Assembly (NCBI GenBank): GCA_030635835.1
Contig: DAOVYB010000075.1
Coordinates: forward strand, 1 to 6,748
Direction of reading: 5' to 3'
DNA length: 6,748 bases
DNA from: Gammaproteobacteria bacterium
Lineage (GTDB): Bacteria; Pseudomonadota; Gammaproteobacteria; UBA6429
Below are positions 5,851-6,748 of this stretch, one piece after another. Made by a program: the position numbers and the translations under genes. Position 1 is the stretch's first letter. Each line of letters starts with the position of its first letter. Below the pieces are notes generated by a model, which did no database searches, had not been told where the DNA came from, and saw nothing but the letters and a program-made list of their open reading frames with translations.

Positions 5851-6748
5851 TCATAATTCTATATTCAACTTATTTAAAACATTAACTAATGCTTCATCGA
5901 GTGGAGCTTCTACATAGATTGGGACATCTTCCCCCGTTTCAACATCAGGCAAATGAAACTTTAGTGAGAAGGCGTGTAAAAACAAACGTTTCAACCCTTT
6001 GCTTTTCATTTGACGGTTAAATTCATCATCACCATATTTATCATCGCCCGCAATGGGATAACCAAGATGTTGCGCATGCACACGAATTTGATGGGTACGG
6101 CCAGTATCGAGTTTTACGCTCATTAAACTGGCTTCATCACCGACAGAGTACGGACTAAATTGAGTACGCGCATCTTTGCCTTTTGGATCAACAAAGACCA
6201 ACCGTTCGCCTGATTTAATGACATTTTTTAACAAGGGGGCATCTACCCACTTACTGGTTCCCTTCCATTTTCCTTTTAATAGGGTCATATAACGTTTATC
6301 CATGCTGCCTTCTCGCAATTGTTCATGTAAACGTCTTAAAGCACTGCGTTTTTTGGCAATAATCAGACAGCCTGAAGTATCTCGATCCAGCCGATGGACT
6401 AATTCAAGGTTCTTATCATTGGGACGAAGTTCGCGTAGTGCTTCAATGAGGCCAAAACTGAGCCCGCTACCACCGTGAACGGCAAGGCCTGAAGGCTTAT
6501 TAAGAATCAAAATGCGCTTATCTTCATATAAAATACGTGACTCAATCTGCTGTAAAACCTTGTCTGAAGCTTTTCCCGGTGCTTTTTTCTCGGCTTGGCG
6601 TACAGGCGGAATACGTACCATATCCCCCTCTTTGAGACGATATTCAGGCTTAATGCGGCCTTTGTTCACTCTGACCTCACCTTTTCGTACAATTCGGTAA
6701 ACGAGGCTCTTTGGTACCCCATTTAGCTGACACATTAAGTAATTATCG
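5851..6748 (-). CDS. rluC: 23S rRNA pseudouridine synthase RluC, N terminus cut by the window edge
   Basis: The frame is open to the right edge. The ATG at 6735 is not the start: the codons before it read DNYL, giving DNYLMCQLNGVPKS, which aligns with E. coli RluC from about residue 23, so roughly 20 residues are missing. Visible parts: an S4 RNA-binding domain (GVPKSLVYRIVRKGEVRVN), a basic linker, and the RluA-type catalytic domain with HRLDRDTSG, in which the Asp of HRLD is the conserved catalytic residue, then GRTHQIRVH and the LFLHA segment near the C terminus. Known role in E. coli: isomerises uridines 955, 2504 and 2580 of 23S rRNA. It is the first visible gene of a leftward group with the HAD gene 10 bp behind it; its promoter is outside the window. 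Confidence 0.95.
   Translation of the reverse strand, partial: DNYLMCQLNGVPKSLVYRIVRKGEVRVNKGRIKPEYRLKEGDMVRIPPVRQAEKKAPGKASDKVLQQIESRILYEDKRILILNKPSGLAVHGGSGLSFGLIEALRELRPNDKNLELVHRLDRDTSGCLIIAKKRSALRRLHEQLREGSMDKRYMTLLKGKWKGTSKWVDAPLLKNVIKSGERLVFVDPKGKDARTQFSPYSVGDEASLMSVKLDTGRTHQIRVHAQHLGYPIAGDDKYGDDEFNRQMKSKGLKRLFLHAFSLKFHLPDVETGEDVPIYVEAPLDEALVNVLNKLNIEL

Noticed and set aside
6733..6735. ATG as the rluC start
   Set aside because: The frame stays open to the edge and the codons before the ATG (DNYL) continue the RluC S4 alignment; the gene is cut by the window.
1..6748. Defence, toxin-antitoxin, prophage, transposase, tRNA or rRNA genes
   Set aside because: I looked in all frames and in the gaps and saw no such motif, cloverleaf or transposase; every long frame belongs to a housekeeping or chemotaxis family.

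Overview
This window looks like ordinary chromosome from an AT-rich gammaproteobacterium. The evidence is the set of family matches (YceF-type Maf, RluC with an S4 domain, short-form SppA, Aer-like PAS protein) and the clustering of rluC, a Gph-like phosphatase, sppA and maf, which I recall as a gammaproteobacterial arrangement (for example in Pseudomonas). The genus cannot be fixed from the sequence.

Layout from left to right: (1) the 3' half of a biotin-carrying carboxyltransferase (oadA/pycB type, + strand, enters from outside the window); (2) a palindromic dispersed repeat of the GTCATTGCGAG...GGCAATCTC kind; (3) maf/yceF (+) behind a perfect TATAAT box; (4) a 204-bp AT-rich gap with two hairpins; (5) a two-gene energy-taxis module (+): a soluble Aer/CetB-like PAS protein whose 3' end overlaps a membrane-hairpin chemoreceptor with a C-terminal CZB-like domain; (6) a 200-bp gap between convergent genes, filled by an inverted repeat built of CGCAAAG/CTTTGCG units; (7) sppA (-); (8) a second GTCATTGCGAG element in the opposite sense to the first; (9) a HAD phosphatase (-) only 10 bp downstream of (10) rluC (-), whose N terminus runs off the right edge.

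The two functional themes are housekeeping (rRNA pseudouridylation, phosphatase, envelope protease, nucleotide-pool cleaning, C3/C4 carboxylation) and redox or energy taxis. The PAS protein has the FAD-pocket residues of Aer, and the receptor has no periplasmic domain, so the pair probably works as a split Aer, as CetA/CetB does in Campylobacter.

I see no wholly new system. The points most worth a second look are the CZB domain that has lost two of its four expected zinc ligands, the split and overlapping PAS/receptor pair, the separation and inversion of maf relative to sppA-HAD-rluC, and the inverted repeats that bracket exactly that rearranged segment.
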